64,000 nt of DNA from Tetrahymena elliotti 4EA (GCA_000231825.2 JH720334.1:701687-765686), one strand, 5' to 3'. Positions 40,001 through 52,887 are shown, numbered from the stretch's first letter. Program-made: numbers and translations. The notes: a model not told the origin generated them from the sequence alone.

Positions 40001-42866
40001 GTAAACAACAAAGATCCCAAAAAAGATAATAAAAAGGAGGACAAAAAGAATCAGTAAAGTTAGAACAAAACAAATGCTTAAATTGTTATTGAGATGCAAG
40101 AAAATTCTTTTGCTTCGGTAGCTTAAAAAGTATCCAATTAAAAGCCAACACATATTTTGGTAAAAAAGAAGCAAGCTCATAAAGGTTACATATCGAGAGT
40201 TAAGCATAAATGCTTGATTACAATATTGAGTCTTCTGGAACTTAATGAGACTGATATTTCTACTTTTAATAGAATAAGAAGAGCTATACCACTACAGGTT
40301 CTAATAAATATTATAGTTGATGTCTATACTAAATTTAATGGAATTTATAAAGGAGAATACTACCGTGAATGCTTTAATTAGGTAATTTCATTCATATCTT
40401 CCTTTTTAATAAATGACTGTTAGCTATTTTTTTTATTTCAAATTGAAAAATTACTTTTTTTTAAGAAAACTAATTAATCTTTTAATCTTAAAAATTAAGC
40501 AAGACAGAGATTAGCTTATTGATATTAATAATATTGCTGAAGAGAATAAACATGAATTGATTATTGAATTAGGATTTAATGCTTTTATCTTGGTAAATAT
40601 ATTCCTTTCAAAGATACCAAAAAATTAAATGGATCAAGATTAACTTGATACACATTAAATGATTTAAGAACTTCTTACTGTTTAAGAAGATGATGAAGAA
40701 GAAAATACATTGTTTTCACGTTTGAAGGATCTTCAAAATATTGCAACTACTATTGCAGGAGCTGGACTTAATATAGTTAAGCAAGTAGGGTAAACAGCAG
40801 CTAATTTGGGTGGTATAGGTGAAAAATCAGAAGAAGAACAAGAATAGATTTAGTTAGATTTTTAGCAGAAAAAAAATGATGCCATAAAATTCTTTACAGA
40901 AAAAACAATAACAATTGAAATATAAAGAGACAACTAATTGTGTAAAATATTCTTCCCAAGAATGCCATTCTTTTCATTACCTAAAGAATACAAAGTAATT
41001 CATATTCATTATACTTATTCTATTAATTTATTAATAATTCTTTTTATCAAGCTTGAATTCCACGAAGAAGTTGACTATAATAGTGATAAAGGCAAATTAA
41101 GAACACTTATTGAAAACTCAAAAGAACTCATTCATGTAACTAATTTACTAGATAATTAACCAATTCTTAATTTTAATGTTTTTTTTATTATTTAATAAGG
41201 TCATGATCCATGAAGAGGATTGTAGAGAATTCTTTAGAAGATACAGAATTATAGGATTCATAGCAGATCATAAAGTACTGTGGGAAGATTTGGCCTTTTG
41301 TTGTAACTGTTTACTAAATGCAACAATCATAGCTTCATATGGTGTTTATGATTACAAGTAATAGCAGATATAATTTTAATGCTTAAATGGGGTATGTGAC
41401 TATAAAACAGAGCTTTACGATGCAAGAATGTATTAACCAAGAATGTTTGGTTATGATGGTAATACTTGGACTGATACATTTTTGAGATTGTTAGGAATTA
41501 TCAATCTTGTCTTTAGTTCATTGATATTTTTCTTCTTCTTTATCAAAAGAGCTCCCATATTGCTAAAGAGCATGTGGCTGGTACTTTCTTATTTCTTCAA
41601 ATCAATCAATTAATTTATCATTTTTCCAAATTTGAATAAAATAGAGTTAATTTTAATTTTTTTATTTTTTAATTTAGGAATGGTATGAAGAAGAAACAGG
41701 AAAAACTCAAAAAGTAATAAAGTTACTTTGGACTATTATTCGAACTTTCTATACATGCTGTACAGATTTTGATTTTATGTATTATACTTTTTATATGGCT
41801 GTTTGTATTGTTGGGCTTGTAGTTCATCCATTCTTTTTCGGATTCTTGATTGTCGATTTTTTGCGTATAAAGATTTTGTCTAATGTTGTCAAAGCAGTAT
41901 GGATTCCTAGAGTAGAAATAGCTTTGACGTTTATGCTCTTTTTATTGGCTTAGTATTACTATTCGATTATCACATATCTTGCCTTTTATGATCAATATGG
42001 ATTGCCTGATGGAAATAGATGGGCAACTTGTGATGTGTTTTGGAGGTGTATCATTACTAACATTGATTTTACATTCAAAGATTCTGGTTCATTAGGTGGT
42101 ATCCTTACTGATCAGAGTTTTAGTTCCTCTTCATTATAGCCTAAAGTTAATGATGGAGAATATGAAATCATGAATACTAGATATCTTGCAAGATTCTTAT
42201 TTGATAATATTTTCATTATAAGTATTGTTATTGTTTTAATTAATATGGTTGCAGGTATTTTCTTTATATTTTTTTATTTCGTAAATCAAATTATTTTTAT
42301 TTTAAAAATTAGGTATTATTATTGAAAACTTTTCAGCTTTCAAAGATATATAATATGAGAAAGAGGAAGCTTTGGTATCAAAATGCTTTGTATGCGGTAT
42401 AGATAGAGATAATATAGAGAAGGCGTATGATTAACTTTAATATAAGCACGGATTTAAACACCATATTAAAGTATGTTTCAATCATTTTTTATTAACTAAA
42501 ATTATGTTTTATTTTATATTATAGCATCATCATTATATGTGGGATTATGTCTACTTTAGGGCATACTTACTCTATAAAGATCTAAGAGAATTTTCGGGAA
42601 ATGAAAGTTATGTATTTGAATAATTAAAAACATCGGATGTCTCTTGGTTCCCCGTAAAAAGAGCCATTCATGTATAAGATGAAGAAACATAAATTAAATT
42701 ATAAAGAAAATAAGAACTACTTAATATATAAGATCAAGTAATTAATTTTATAATTTTTAAAATATTTTTTAACTAAGAAATATTTTAATATTAGTGTGAA
42801 AATTTACAATCTAAGATAGAATCATTAAGATTAAAGGTAAGTGTTGTAAAATCAGAAATCGTTTGA
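31012..42866 (+). CDS. Inositol-trisphosphate-receptor-type intracellular Ca2+ release channel
   Basis: A many-exon gene spanning nearly 12 kb. Start MNHSSSGQDAG; stop TGA 42864-42866. Landmarks in IP3R order: N-terminal beta-trefoil/MIR region (31060-33200: LVRFGSLIHLNLEDSF, LLHLNTMKYVCLNKE, YRIRHLISGKYLSCYS); RIH domain (34800-35500: LRARMCKLQRNLYIDKEPR, LTYEIIKNFHLMLKYGFF); RIH-associated domain (39650-39960: LIQLLCEGHNNKMQSYLR, LTELVQGPCKQNQ); channel domain (41200-42340); and a C-terminal zinc/helical end (42375-42650: CFVCGIDRDN..HH..HHHYMWDYV, SYVFEQLKTSDVSWFP) closing in a short coiled coil. C-terminal exons 41052-41135, 41200-41580, 41678-42254, 42313-42470, 42525-42737 and 42795-42866 are phase-checked; 5' exon edges are not all resolved. 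It should be an ER/alveolar-sac tetramer. The pore-filter region reads SGSLGGILTD where the family has GGGxGD. Confidence 0.9.
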
Positions 42867-44234
42867 AAATAAATTAGTAAATTACTACTTTAAATAACAA
42901 GAAGTTTTATATACTAAATTTATATTTTAATTTATAAAAAATGTTAATTATTTTAATCAATCAATTCAAAATTAATACATTTTCTCATTTTTTTATTTTA
43001 AAATCTTGAAAATATTTAATTGTCAAAATTAATTTTCCTAGATCAAAGAAGAAGAAATATAAAATAAATTTTTTTAATTTTAATAAATAATATTTTTTTA
43101 GCAGAATTTAATGAAAAAAATAATCATGGGATCTAAATTAAAATGTTTTTTTATTTTTTAAACAATTAAAAACAAAACCCTGCTTATTTATGTTGTTATT
43201 TCATATTTTTGTACAAATAGCAAAATAAATATGTAAAATTAAATCTAAAAATTTATTTAATCTTTACCAATTTAAATTTTAAAAATATCAAAATTTTTTT
43301 ATTTTAAATTTTTAGTTAAACATTTTTTAATTTGCAAAGTCAGCTCCTAAAACTAAATAGGATTAAATTTTTATTTATTATCAAAATCTCTTAGCTTTTA
43401 TTAATTTTTTTGTATATCCATAAAAAATCCATTAAGTAGCAATACTATGAATTATTAACTCTCTAATATTTCTTTTCACATTTTGAAAAATTTTATTAAT
43501 TTAATACATTTATTTAACAATCAATATCAGATTTAGGCTTTTAAGGCTCTGTTATTTTTTTAAATAGTAAATATCAATAAAATAATTTAGAAATGGATAT
43601 GATGTTGATTTGAAATTCAACAATAGATAAATAGAAATAGATATCTTAATTAAATGACAAAATAAAAAATAACTTTAAATTAACATTAAAAATTTTCTTT
43701 TATTTAGTGTGAAAAAATATTTAAAATATTAATTTAAGTTGATAATTTTTAAATTTAACATTAAATTTTTTGATAGATTTTTATTATTTTTTTAGTTTAA
43801 TAATGAATAACAATAGCTAAATTTTTGAACTTTATTTTCCTCTTAAAGCCATTAAATAATATTTGATGCTAAATAGAATCAATAAACATTTTTTTAGTGA
43901 AGAATAATACAATTCTTTTTTTCATTATAATTTTTCTTCCAAAACTATTTAACGTTTTATTCTTATTTTTTATAATTGGTAAAATTAAGTGAATATTGAA
44001 AAGATTCAAATAAAAAAAATTGAAATATTTCAAACATTTTTTCAAATCATTAAGAAATTTATATTATTATTATTATTTAGATTTAAATTATTTCTATTAA
44101 TTTTTTTTATTTCTAAATTTATGCAAAGTTGAGATTTAATCAAATATATATTTTTGATCATTTTAGATTATTGATTTGATAGAGTTTCAAAAATCATTAG
44201 TTTTTATTTTTGATGTTAAAAATTTTTTTGAATT
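42867..44234. other. AT-rich intergenic region
   Basis: No supported feature was seen; it holds the Ca2+ channel 3' UTR and the 5' side of the next gene. Confidence 0.6.
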
Positions 44235-44867
44235 ATGACAACAAACACTAAATTTGATATTTAAAATACTCATCTTGATAGAGAAGAAGATGAGATAACA
44301 ATTAGAAATTAATAAGAATTTGAACCATCTTAAGACTAGAAAAGTAAATCATAGTAGCAAAGCAAAAAGCTGACTAATTAGGAAAGATAAAATGCAGTAT
44401 TCAGCTCATAAAAATAATTTGTGGATTCTCATCCTACCGCAACGAAATAATATCATCAATAATAATAATGCATAAAATAAGCGTAAGCTCTCTTTAATGA
44501 ATTGAATCTAGAGAGAAAGGTTCTTGAAGAATAAGTTGAAATAATAAAAGAAGAAATTTAAAAAGAAAACATAGATATATTTAGAGATTTAAAAGATTAA
44601 ATAAAAAAAATTCAGGGAGAGTTGTAATTAGGAGTAAAAAATGCAAATGAAGATTAAGATAAGATTGAATTATAAATATAAGATTTAAGAAAATAAAAAA
44701 TGGATTTAGGCAATTAATTTGGCTATGTACTAGGAAATTTTGAAAAATTATATGATAAGACTGGATATACAAGCTAAGATATGCAAAATGTTTAGAATAG
44801 CATGCTTTTATAAGACTCTTCTACTCTTGGATACTCTAGTAGGTCTATGATGCAAAATAATAATTGA
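44235..44867 (+). CDS. Small coiled-coil protein, function unknown
   Basis: Single frame of 210 residues (ATG 44235, TGA 44865-44867). The first third is polar and Gln-rich, with a Gln cluster around residue 75 (YHQQQQC). Residues of about 85-165 form a continuous coiled coil (LFNELNLERKVLEEQVEII and following heptads through LRKQKMDLGNQFG). The C-terminus is Ser/Asn-rich (GYSSRSMMQNNN). A SNARE-like or tethering role is conceivable from the size and helix, but there is no C-terminal membrane anchor and no family match. Confidence 0.72.
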
Positions 44868-46806
44868 TAATAAATCTAAATCTTAATTAAAATTCGTGTT
44901 ATTAAACAATTTAGTTTTAATCATCAACCCACTAAAGCAACAAATATCTAAAAAATATATAATTGGAATAATATTAATTAAGTAATATTTTAGTATTAAT
45001 TGTTATTTGTTGTTATTACTACATTTTGTATATTTTTAAACGTTAATAACTTAAAAAATTGTAAGATTAATATTATTCCGTTTGTATCTTTATTATTTTC
45101 AATCAGTCAATTAGTATAAAAACTTTAACTAAATTTTCCTCTTAACCAGATCCATTTATTTTAGCAATTAAATAAATATTGTATGGCTTAATAAGATATA
45201 TTAAATATTTTAATATGAATTTATTTTTGATATTATTTTTAATATTTGTCCAGTCACCTAATTAAATTTCTAACATTTATGATCAAATTCAAGGAAATAA
45301 ATTTAACTAAATAATTTAATCTTTCCTAAAAATTTATTTCAAAGAGATTTTTGTATAATAGTTTTACTACTTACTTAAATTAGTTTGGTTTAAATATCAA
45401 AAATGTTAACTTTTTTTTAAGATTTCTTTTATTCTTGTTATCATTAATTACACATCGAAACATTTTAAAATGTTGAGATTAATTAACATACAAAGCATTC
45501 CCCCCCCTTATTGCATTTTAAAAATTACTTTTCATGATCTGTAAAAGAGGGATTATACAAAATAAGCCTTCTTAGCAGATCAAAAAATTTTAAATTTATG
45601 TCTTTAATATGTATTATTTATTTATTAAAAATTGTTTAAAAATATTTCCCTCCTAAGTATTTAAAAATTATCTTAATAAATAAAAATCATTTTAAAATAT
45701 TTTAGGATATAATATTGATAATTATTTCAAGAATGACCTATTGGTTCTAACTGTATCTTTACGAGAGATATTATATCTATGCTTTAACTTTATGATTTCT
45801 AAACTAGGAAAAATAACAAGTTTTTTAATAATAAAAATAAGAAAATATATTTTTTTTATCAATCAAAGTATAAGATTTAATAAGTTAACAAAAATCAAAT
45901 CTTATAAAGTGAGAATATTAGAAATTTTATCATTCTAGCTCTAAAAATACATATTTTCACTCTGATTTGCATATTAAAGTTAGTATTAAGAAATAAACAC
46001 CCTCAAATTGCAAATAAAATTAAACCTGTTCAAATGATTTTTATTAGTATCATGAAGAAATACTAATACAGCTTCTGACCTACTTTAACATTAATATTTT
46101 GTCTCAAATACCAATCTAATTTCTTATATATTATCACTTTTTCAATAATACTAAAGTGTATATTATTTCTAATTACTACATTTTTATCTTTCACAAAATC
46201 AATAATTAATTAATTTTTATATTTAGTGAGGTTTTTTAACACTTTCTCTTCTTGCCAAATTATAAAATAGTTGCTATATCCCAAAATCTACATCTGATTC
46301 CCTTTTAATTAAAGATAGAACAAGATGGTATTTTTTCCAATTTATGTAATATTGTATTTTTATTTAAAATAGCCCTTATTATTAATTAATTAAATATCTA
46401 TTGCTAAAATCTTAAATGATTTCTCTAATGGATAAAAAAATAAAATACAAAGAGATAATAAATTTATAATAGAAGAGAAAAATAAAAGTATTTTATTTTC
46501 TCAAAAATAGGAAAGGATAAAAGGAAATTTTTCTAAATAATAAATAAAGTTTTTTTTAAAAATAAATTCTTCTTATTTTATTAAATTGAGTATATTTTAT
46601 GGCAATATTGCTACTTTTGTTAGATAACTGAGTTTGATCTCTTTATTTTCCGCAAAATATAAAGTATTTCTAATAAAATTTTGAAAAAAAAAGTATTAAT
46701 AATTAATTTCTGATAAGTAAGAAATCTATATCTTTTTAGAAATTATCAAAAAACAAGAGTTAGAAAACAAATAATTCGATATTAGCACCTAACCATACAA
46801 TTAATT
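44868..46806. other. AT-rich intergenic region
   Basis: About 1.9 kb. It includes an unusual run of eight C (45500-45507). A 65-residue frame at 45741-45938 has the base composition of its surroundings and no upstream support, so it is not called. Confidence 0.6.
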
Positions 46807-48107
46807 ATGAGTAAACCTCCATCATAATAAGAGTTAAAGCACTAATCTAATCATTTGAATTCACCTTCAAGTAGGCATTTCATATTTTAAGCTAAGTTGA
46901 TTAGCGATAAATATATTAATTTAAACTAAATCAATAATTTCTTCAAGAATTTTAATATCTCCCTTTTTATACTATCTAATTCTAATTCTTATGAAAAGAT
47001 CCAATGACTCTTGAAAGGAGAAGAAATTAGAAACCTTCATATCAAGATTCAAGAAAAAGCGGATAATAGCCTCTAAGATAATCTCGCTATACTAAATTCC
47101 AAAATTTGCATTCAAATGGTTTGAAGTTACTTATACAACAAGATAATAAAGATGATATCAACAATTAAGAAAGTAAAAAGATAATTAAGACCTAATATCA
47201 CTCTAGTTCTAGAGACCAAAGTAAAGAGCAAAGCAGAGATACTGAGAAGAATTATTAGAAATTTAATAAACCCTCCTCATTTGATTCTCATTCCTCTCCT
47301 TTTTACTCCCCTGTTTATTAGTAATAAAAACCCAGAAGAAATAACAACCCTCAGGTTTATTTTGGATACTAAGAATATGAATTTATAAACAAAAAAAACA
47401 GATAGGAGTATACAACTGTCTACTACTTTAAAGTTATAAATATAAGAGACCCGAATAAGGACTATTACCATGAAATAACAACTTAAAATTGCTAAAAAAA
47501 ATTTTACTTTTCAATTGTACTTAAAAAATTAATAGGATTCCTTAATAAAAGCAGTAGGAATAAGAACTATGATATTTATTGTAACTCAATATATCTTAAA
47601 CACTTAAATTAGGTGACAAAGATAAATGATTGCAATTAACCATAATGTAATTCACAATAAAGACCATTAGGTAATTTATAGGAGAAATACAAAAGTAGTT
47701 AACTCAAATTCAATATTATAGAAACTGATTAACAAACTATTTAAAATATGTATTTAGAATAAAAAGAATTCCCTTGTAATTTATCATCCTCAGTCAGGAT
47801 TAGTAAAGAAGATTCTGGTTTAGAAACAGAATCATTTTTAAATACAAATAAGTATTATAATTATCTTGATAAAGAAATATTTGAATTACATAAATCAAGA
47901 AATAATTTTAAATAAGAAAATGATATCTTACAATATAAAGGATAGATAATCTATTAATAATAAGAAGAACAAGAATCTAGTGAAAACCAAGAAGATGGGT
48001 AAGAAATCATACCTTATTTTGATTCATAAAATGAAATATAGTAATCTTGCTCTCAATCTTATTCTCGTTCTCGCTCTCGTTCATATTCTCAACCAATAGA
48101 TTATTGA
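46807..48107 (+). CDS. Ser/Arg-tailed Gln/Asn-rich protein, function unknown
   Basis: Two exons (46807-46870 and 46999-48107) give 390 residues; a 128-nt intron (GTAGGC..AAAAG) is needed to bypass TGA codons in all three frames around 46990-47010, and its phase closes exactly. The N-terminal third is basic and Ser/Arg-rich (MTLERRRNQKPSYQDSRKSG, SSSRDQSKEQSRD). The centre has a better-ordered block (QEYTTVYYFKVINIRD, YFSIVLKKLIGF). The C-terminus ends in alternating Ser-Arg (SYSRSRSRSYSQPIDY). RS-type tails are typical of RNA-processing factors, but no RRM is present, so only a weak hint of nuclear RNA function exists. Confidence 0.72.
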
Positions 48108-49401
48108 AAATCAAAATCAACTAGTATTGATATAAATTTTCCAAATAAAAACTTATAAAACTGATAAAAAATTATACATATTAATTACAATTATTAAATA
48201 TTAAGAACCACTAAAAAAATCAAGCTAATTCTTTTAATTAAGTTATAAAATAAAATTTTATTTGTATCCTAACATGATATTTATATTATCTATTACATAT
48301 TTACTTTTCTTACTTCTCTGAGTCTTATAAAAATAATTTTTAGTTTACTTTAAATATTAAAACAGATAGATATATTATTATTTTTTATTTTATACACTCG
48401 TATTATCTTTATGTAATCTATTTTCATTTGAAAAAATACACTCAGTTGTAATTAATAAATTTCATAAAATGTATTAATTTAAAAATCTAATATTCAATTT
48501 AAAATTGGCTAATAAAGAATAAATTAAAAATATTTATCTTTAATTTGATAATAGTTTAATTATTATCAAAAGCATTTTTACCTTAAATTTGAAATAATTT
48601 GAAATTTTATTAGTCATCATTTACTTTTTTTATATTTTATTGGAGATTAAACATTTTTTATTTATGGATGGTTTGGCAGAATAAATTTGGTTGAAAGTGC
48701 AAAGTAATGTTAAGAAATAAAAACAAGTTTCAGGTTTTTAAATTAACAAAAGTTTAATTACTTTTTTAATAAATGAAAGGTATTTGAAAATTAGTTAGGT
48801 GTTGTAAAAATAGCAAAATAAATAAAATAGATAGAATTTATTAAATGTATTAATTTTGTTTTTAACCATATTTTTAATTTATTTCAAAAGTAAAATTTGA
48901 AAATAAAAACCAATTTCAGGTTTACTAATAAAATTAATTAAATTTGCAACTTTATTTAACTACTTTTTACATTTTTTTCATGAAATAATCAAATTACATT
49001 TTTTAATTTATTAATTACAAATGACTGATAGAAATTTTCAAAAAAAATTGATTTTTATTGCATATAGTTTAAATTAGAAGTTAAAAAATAGAAGAAAGCT
49101 CTTATCAATAAATAATATTTTAATAATATTTATTATAATGTTAATTGATTGATAAATTATTTTATTTAAATCAAATATCAAATTTCATCTTTCGTTTTTA
49201 AACTGTGTTAAATAAAGATATTAGCAATTTGATCAGTTAAGATTTCAGAAGCTTTTATGACCAATTTTTAAAATTTATGATGCTTTAATCTTTTATTTGT
49301 AGATGAGATATCTTAGCAATTTATAAATCAGATTATCAAAAAAAGATATAATATCAAATTCAATAAAAAAATTAAAAATTGTTAGATAATAAATAATTCT
49401 A
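48108..49401. other. AT-rich intergenic region
   Basis: No gene, RNA or repeat of note was seen. Confidence 0.6.
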
Positions 49402-52400
49402 ATGAAATTAGTTAAAAAGGTTTCTATCACTCTATTCATAATATTAGCAGTGCTGATAGTAGGTGTTTATATTTGGGAGTTAAGAAGCTATAGTGGTGTT
49501 GTCTACCACTAACATTAGAAGTATGGAAAAGTAGAAATATCCAGAGATCAATATGCAATTCCTCACATTAAATCAAAAAATATATTAGGTGCTTCATTTG
49601 GACAAGGATATGTTCAAGCTTAAGATAGATTATTCTAGATTTTCTTAAAAACCAAATTAGGAAGAGGAGAAATCAGTTCATTAAAAGGAGAAGCAGGATT
49701 GTCATATGATATTTTCTTCAAGTAATTCTCAATTCCAAAATAATTAGAAATATAATTTGAAAAATATATTAAAAGGACACTTGGGTTACAAAGAATAGCA
49801 GAAGATATTATTACAAAGTTAGATCAAGAAGAAAAGGAAATCATTTAAGCATATTGTGATGGATTCAATTTTTACTATCATTCTCTTTCAATAAAGCCTT
49901 TGGAATTTGTAATCAGTGGAGCTACTTTCTAAGATTTTACACCTGTTGATGTAATAATTAATGAAAGAATTATGTAATAAATGGCTATCTAATTATAAAT
50001 TTTAGTATATATTTTGTCTTTAAATCAAATAAAGGTTCTTACTTTTAGGGTATGAGTACATTTGGGAACCTGTCAGAACCAATCTAGCTAATCAATTTAA
50101 TGAAGATATTACAGTAAAGATGTTTGCAGGAAATGGTGAATCATAATTTGTTGAAGTTACTATTGTAGATGATGAAGACTTGAAACAAGAAAACCTTTAT
50201 GAAAAATATGTTAGGGGAAAATCTTTCACTAAAAGAGCTAACTTTACTGAAGAGCAAAAGCAAGCTTTTATTTCAACTTCAATCTAAAATGTCTTACATG
50301 AGTTGTTGTCTGGTAACTCTAAATTTTATCAAATTTGAGTATTTTATTCTACTCTTTCTAAACAATTTATAATTGAATAGAAATTAAGTAAAAATAAAAC
50401 TCGATAAAATCAAACCAAAACATCAAAAATTTTAATCTAATTATAAATCCGATATTAAATAACAAATTTATTTAATTATTTTGTTTTAAACTAGTACCAA
50501 ATGGAAGTAATGCATGGGTTATTCATGGAAACCATACTAAATCTGGAAAGCCTTTACTTGCTAATGACCCTCATCTTTCTAATACTATTCCATGCACTTG
50601 GGTTCAAAGCGAAATATTGATTGGTAAACTATAATTTATTTCTTCACTTTTAATATTTTGTGTAAATTATATTAGAGGATGAAGGTATTGTTGTTATTGG
50701 CACATCTATTTCAGGTATTCCTCTCATTTAAAATGGTAGAACTGATTATGTTTCATGGGGTACCACAGTTCTTTTTGCAGATACTTCAGATTTGTACAAA
50801 GAAGAAATTAAAGATGACACTTATTTGGTTGATGGATAGTGGAAAGAACTTAAGGTAATCAAAGAAGTTATTAAAATTAAAGGTAAGGAAGAACCTCACA
50901 TCCTTGAAGTTAAGTATACTCATAGAGGTCCTTTAGTTTCATATAAATTTGATAAATTTGCAACAAATCCTTTGATTGATTTAGGTTTTTCTGCATCTTT
51001 ATGCTGGAATGGCGAAATTAGAAATTCAACATTAGTTAATTCTGTTTTAAGTAACATTAAAATAATTCTTTATATGCTTTGAGTCAATATTTTTAAAAGA
51101 ATTATTTAGAGCTAAGACCCATAAGGATGTATTAGAAGGATTTGGCCATATTGTTGGTCCTGTCCTCTCAGTTGTTTATGCTACAGCAGACGGAGACATC
51201 GGGTTTTATGGATATGGTAGAATTCCTGTTCACAAAAATACTATTCATTCTTAATTCATTAAGGATGGCACTACTACTGAACAAGATTGGATCCGTTTTA
51301 CTTCACCAAGCGAGTAACCTTAAGTACACAATCCTCGTAAAGGTATACTGAAAACAATACATTTCTTTTCAAAATTTAGAAATAGTTTGATGTATGTTCT
51401 TTCTTCATATATATCAGAAATATTTATGATTTTAGTACTAAATTTGCTTTAAAATATTTTGAAATAACAAATTAGGATTTGTGGTTACCGCAAATAACAA
51501 GTTTGCCACTGACAATTTAAAGGGTTATTTATCTGTAAATTTGATATCTACACCAAGAGCTTACCGTATCACTTAGATGATAGAAGAAAAAATTAAGAAG
51601 GGACTAAAATTTGATATAGAGGATATGAAAGCTATGTAGGCAGATACAGTAGATTCTTATGGAAAAGATATCCTTCCTTATCTTTTTAAAATCTTCAATA
51701 GCAAGGCTTAAACTATTCTGAGTGAATAGGATTATGGTAAGGCTCTTAGAATGATTAATCACCTCAAAGACTGGGATTGTAAGATAGATGCCAACAGTTA
51801 TAAAGCAACTATTTTCATGGGATGGGAATACTTCTTTTCAAAGAGTCTCCTTCACTAATTTAACACAACTGATTTTGACAGGTTTTTTATCTTTATTTTA
51901 ATTCTCAAAAAATATTTTATTTCTTAAAAAATAAATCAGAAAAACTTTAACAATGGGTCCTTAATTTGAGCACTTTTACTTCAAATAAATTAAAAAATGG
52001 AGTACTAAAGAAGCAAATGATAAAGATTTTGATCAATTTTGGTGTAAAACAGAAGAAAATAAAAATAAAAAATACTCTTGTTTGTATAATCTCCTTATTG
52101 CTTTTGCATAAGTAGAAGATTTCATGACAAATGAATATGGAACAGCAGATGTAAGAAAAAATTATTTTTAAAAAATATTTATATTTTATCTATTAAATAG
52201 GTTAAATAATGGGAGTGGGGTATAATACATAAGAATAATTATCCTCATACTGCATTTGCCAAGGTACCTATTCTCAGAGATTTATACAATAGATAAGTAG
52301 ATAGTTTTGGAAACAGAAGAACAGTAGCTGTTTCTATCTAGAACTGGAGAGGAGGTACATTCTAATCAGCTTATGGAGCTAATTATAGAATGGTTGTTGA

Positions 52401-52623
52401 TATGGATAAGAAAGGAACTGATTATTGGATTGTTGATACAGGTATTTCTGAAAGTGTATTCTCTCCTCATTATGATGACTAGTTTAAAATTCATAAAGAC
52501 TTTGGATATATAAACATGGAAAGAGGATTTTCATCTTTCAGATAAAATAAAAAATATTATCAAACACTAGAATATCGTGCTCCATCATAAAATCCTAATA
52601 AAGAAAACAATAGTGAATTGTGA
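49402..52623 (+). CDS. Penicillin amidase (acylase) family Ntn hydrolase
   Basis: Eight exons (49402-49973, 50035-50312, 50495-50623, 50676-51050, 51100-51342, 51476-51881, 51940-52150, 52201-52623), 878 residues, all phases closing. An N-terminal hydrophobic helix ([17 protein letters not shown]) is a signal anchor or signal peptide. The alpha-chain region has [16 protein letters not shown] and GYVQAQDRLFQI, typical of the family. [18 protein letters not shown] supplies the Gly-Ser cleavage site and nucleophile (Ser288, codon 50506-50508), which becomes the beta-chain N-terminus after self-cleavage. Later conserved blocks are [25 protein letters not shown], the oxyanion Asn motif [10 protein letters not shown], and [11 protein letters not shown]. 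The family hydrolyses amides such as acylated beta-lactams or acyl-homoserine lactones; the substrate here is unknown. Location is probably secretory/lysosomal or cell surface. This family is mostly bacterial. Confidence 0.9.
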
Positions 52624-52887
52624 AACAAATTTAAGATTCTTTAATTTTACTTCAATATTAAATACTTTAATGTATTCTCTATATTTTTCTGTTATGAAAA
52701 TATTTTATTAAAAACTTTTTAACAATTTTTTCTTATATTAAAAATTTTTTTAAAAAAGATATTAAAATACTGAATACTCATTAAAAAGCTATTGGTATTT
52801 ATTTTATCAAAAAAATTAATTAATTAATTTAACAACACTTAACTCTAGAGTTTATAAATAAAACCTTAGTAAATATTTGTATTTGAT

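Noticed and set aside
40157..41361. Several separate small plus-strand genes
   Set aside because: They are exons or exon parts of the single Ca2+ release channel gene; they join in phase through short GT..AG introns.
45741..45938. 65-residue plus-strand frame
   Set aside because: Ile/Lys/Phe-rich, same composition as surrounding non-coding DNA, no neighbouring exons or recognisable motif.
46980..47015. Apparent frameshift or stop: TGA in all three frames near 46990-47010
   Set aside because: A GT..AG intron (46871-46998) removes it and the phases on both sides match, so the gene is not broken.
49970..50060. Apparent frame break in the penicillin amidase gene
   Set aside because: Resolved by a 61-nt intron (49974-50034); joining gives an intact frame into [14 protein letters not shown], consistent with the family.
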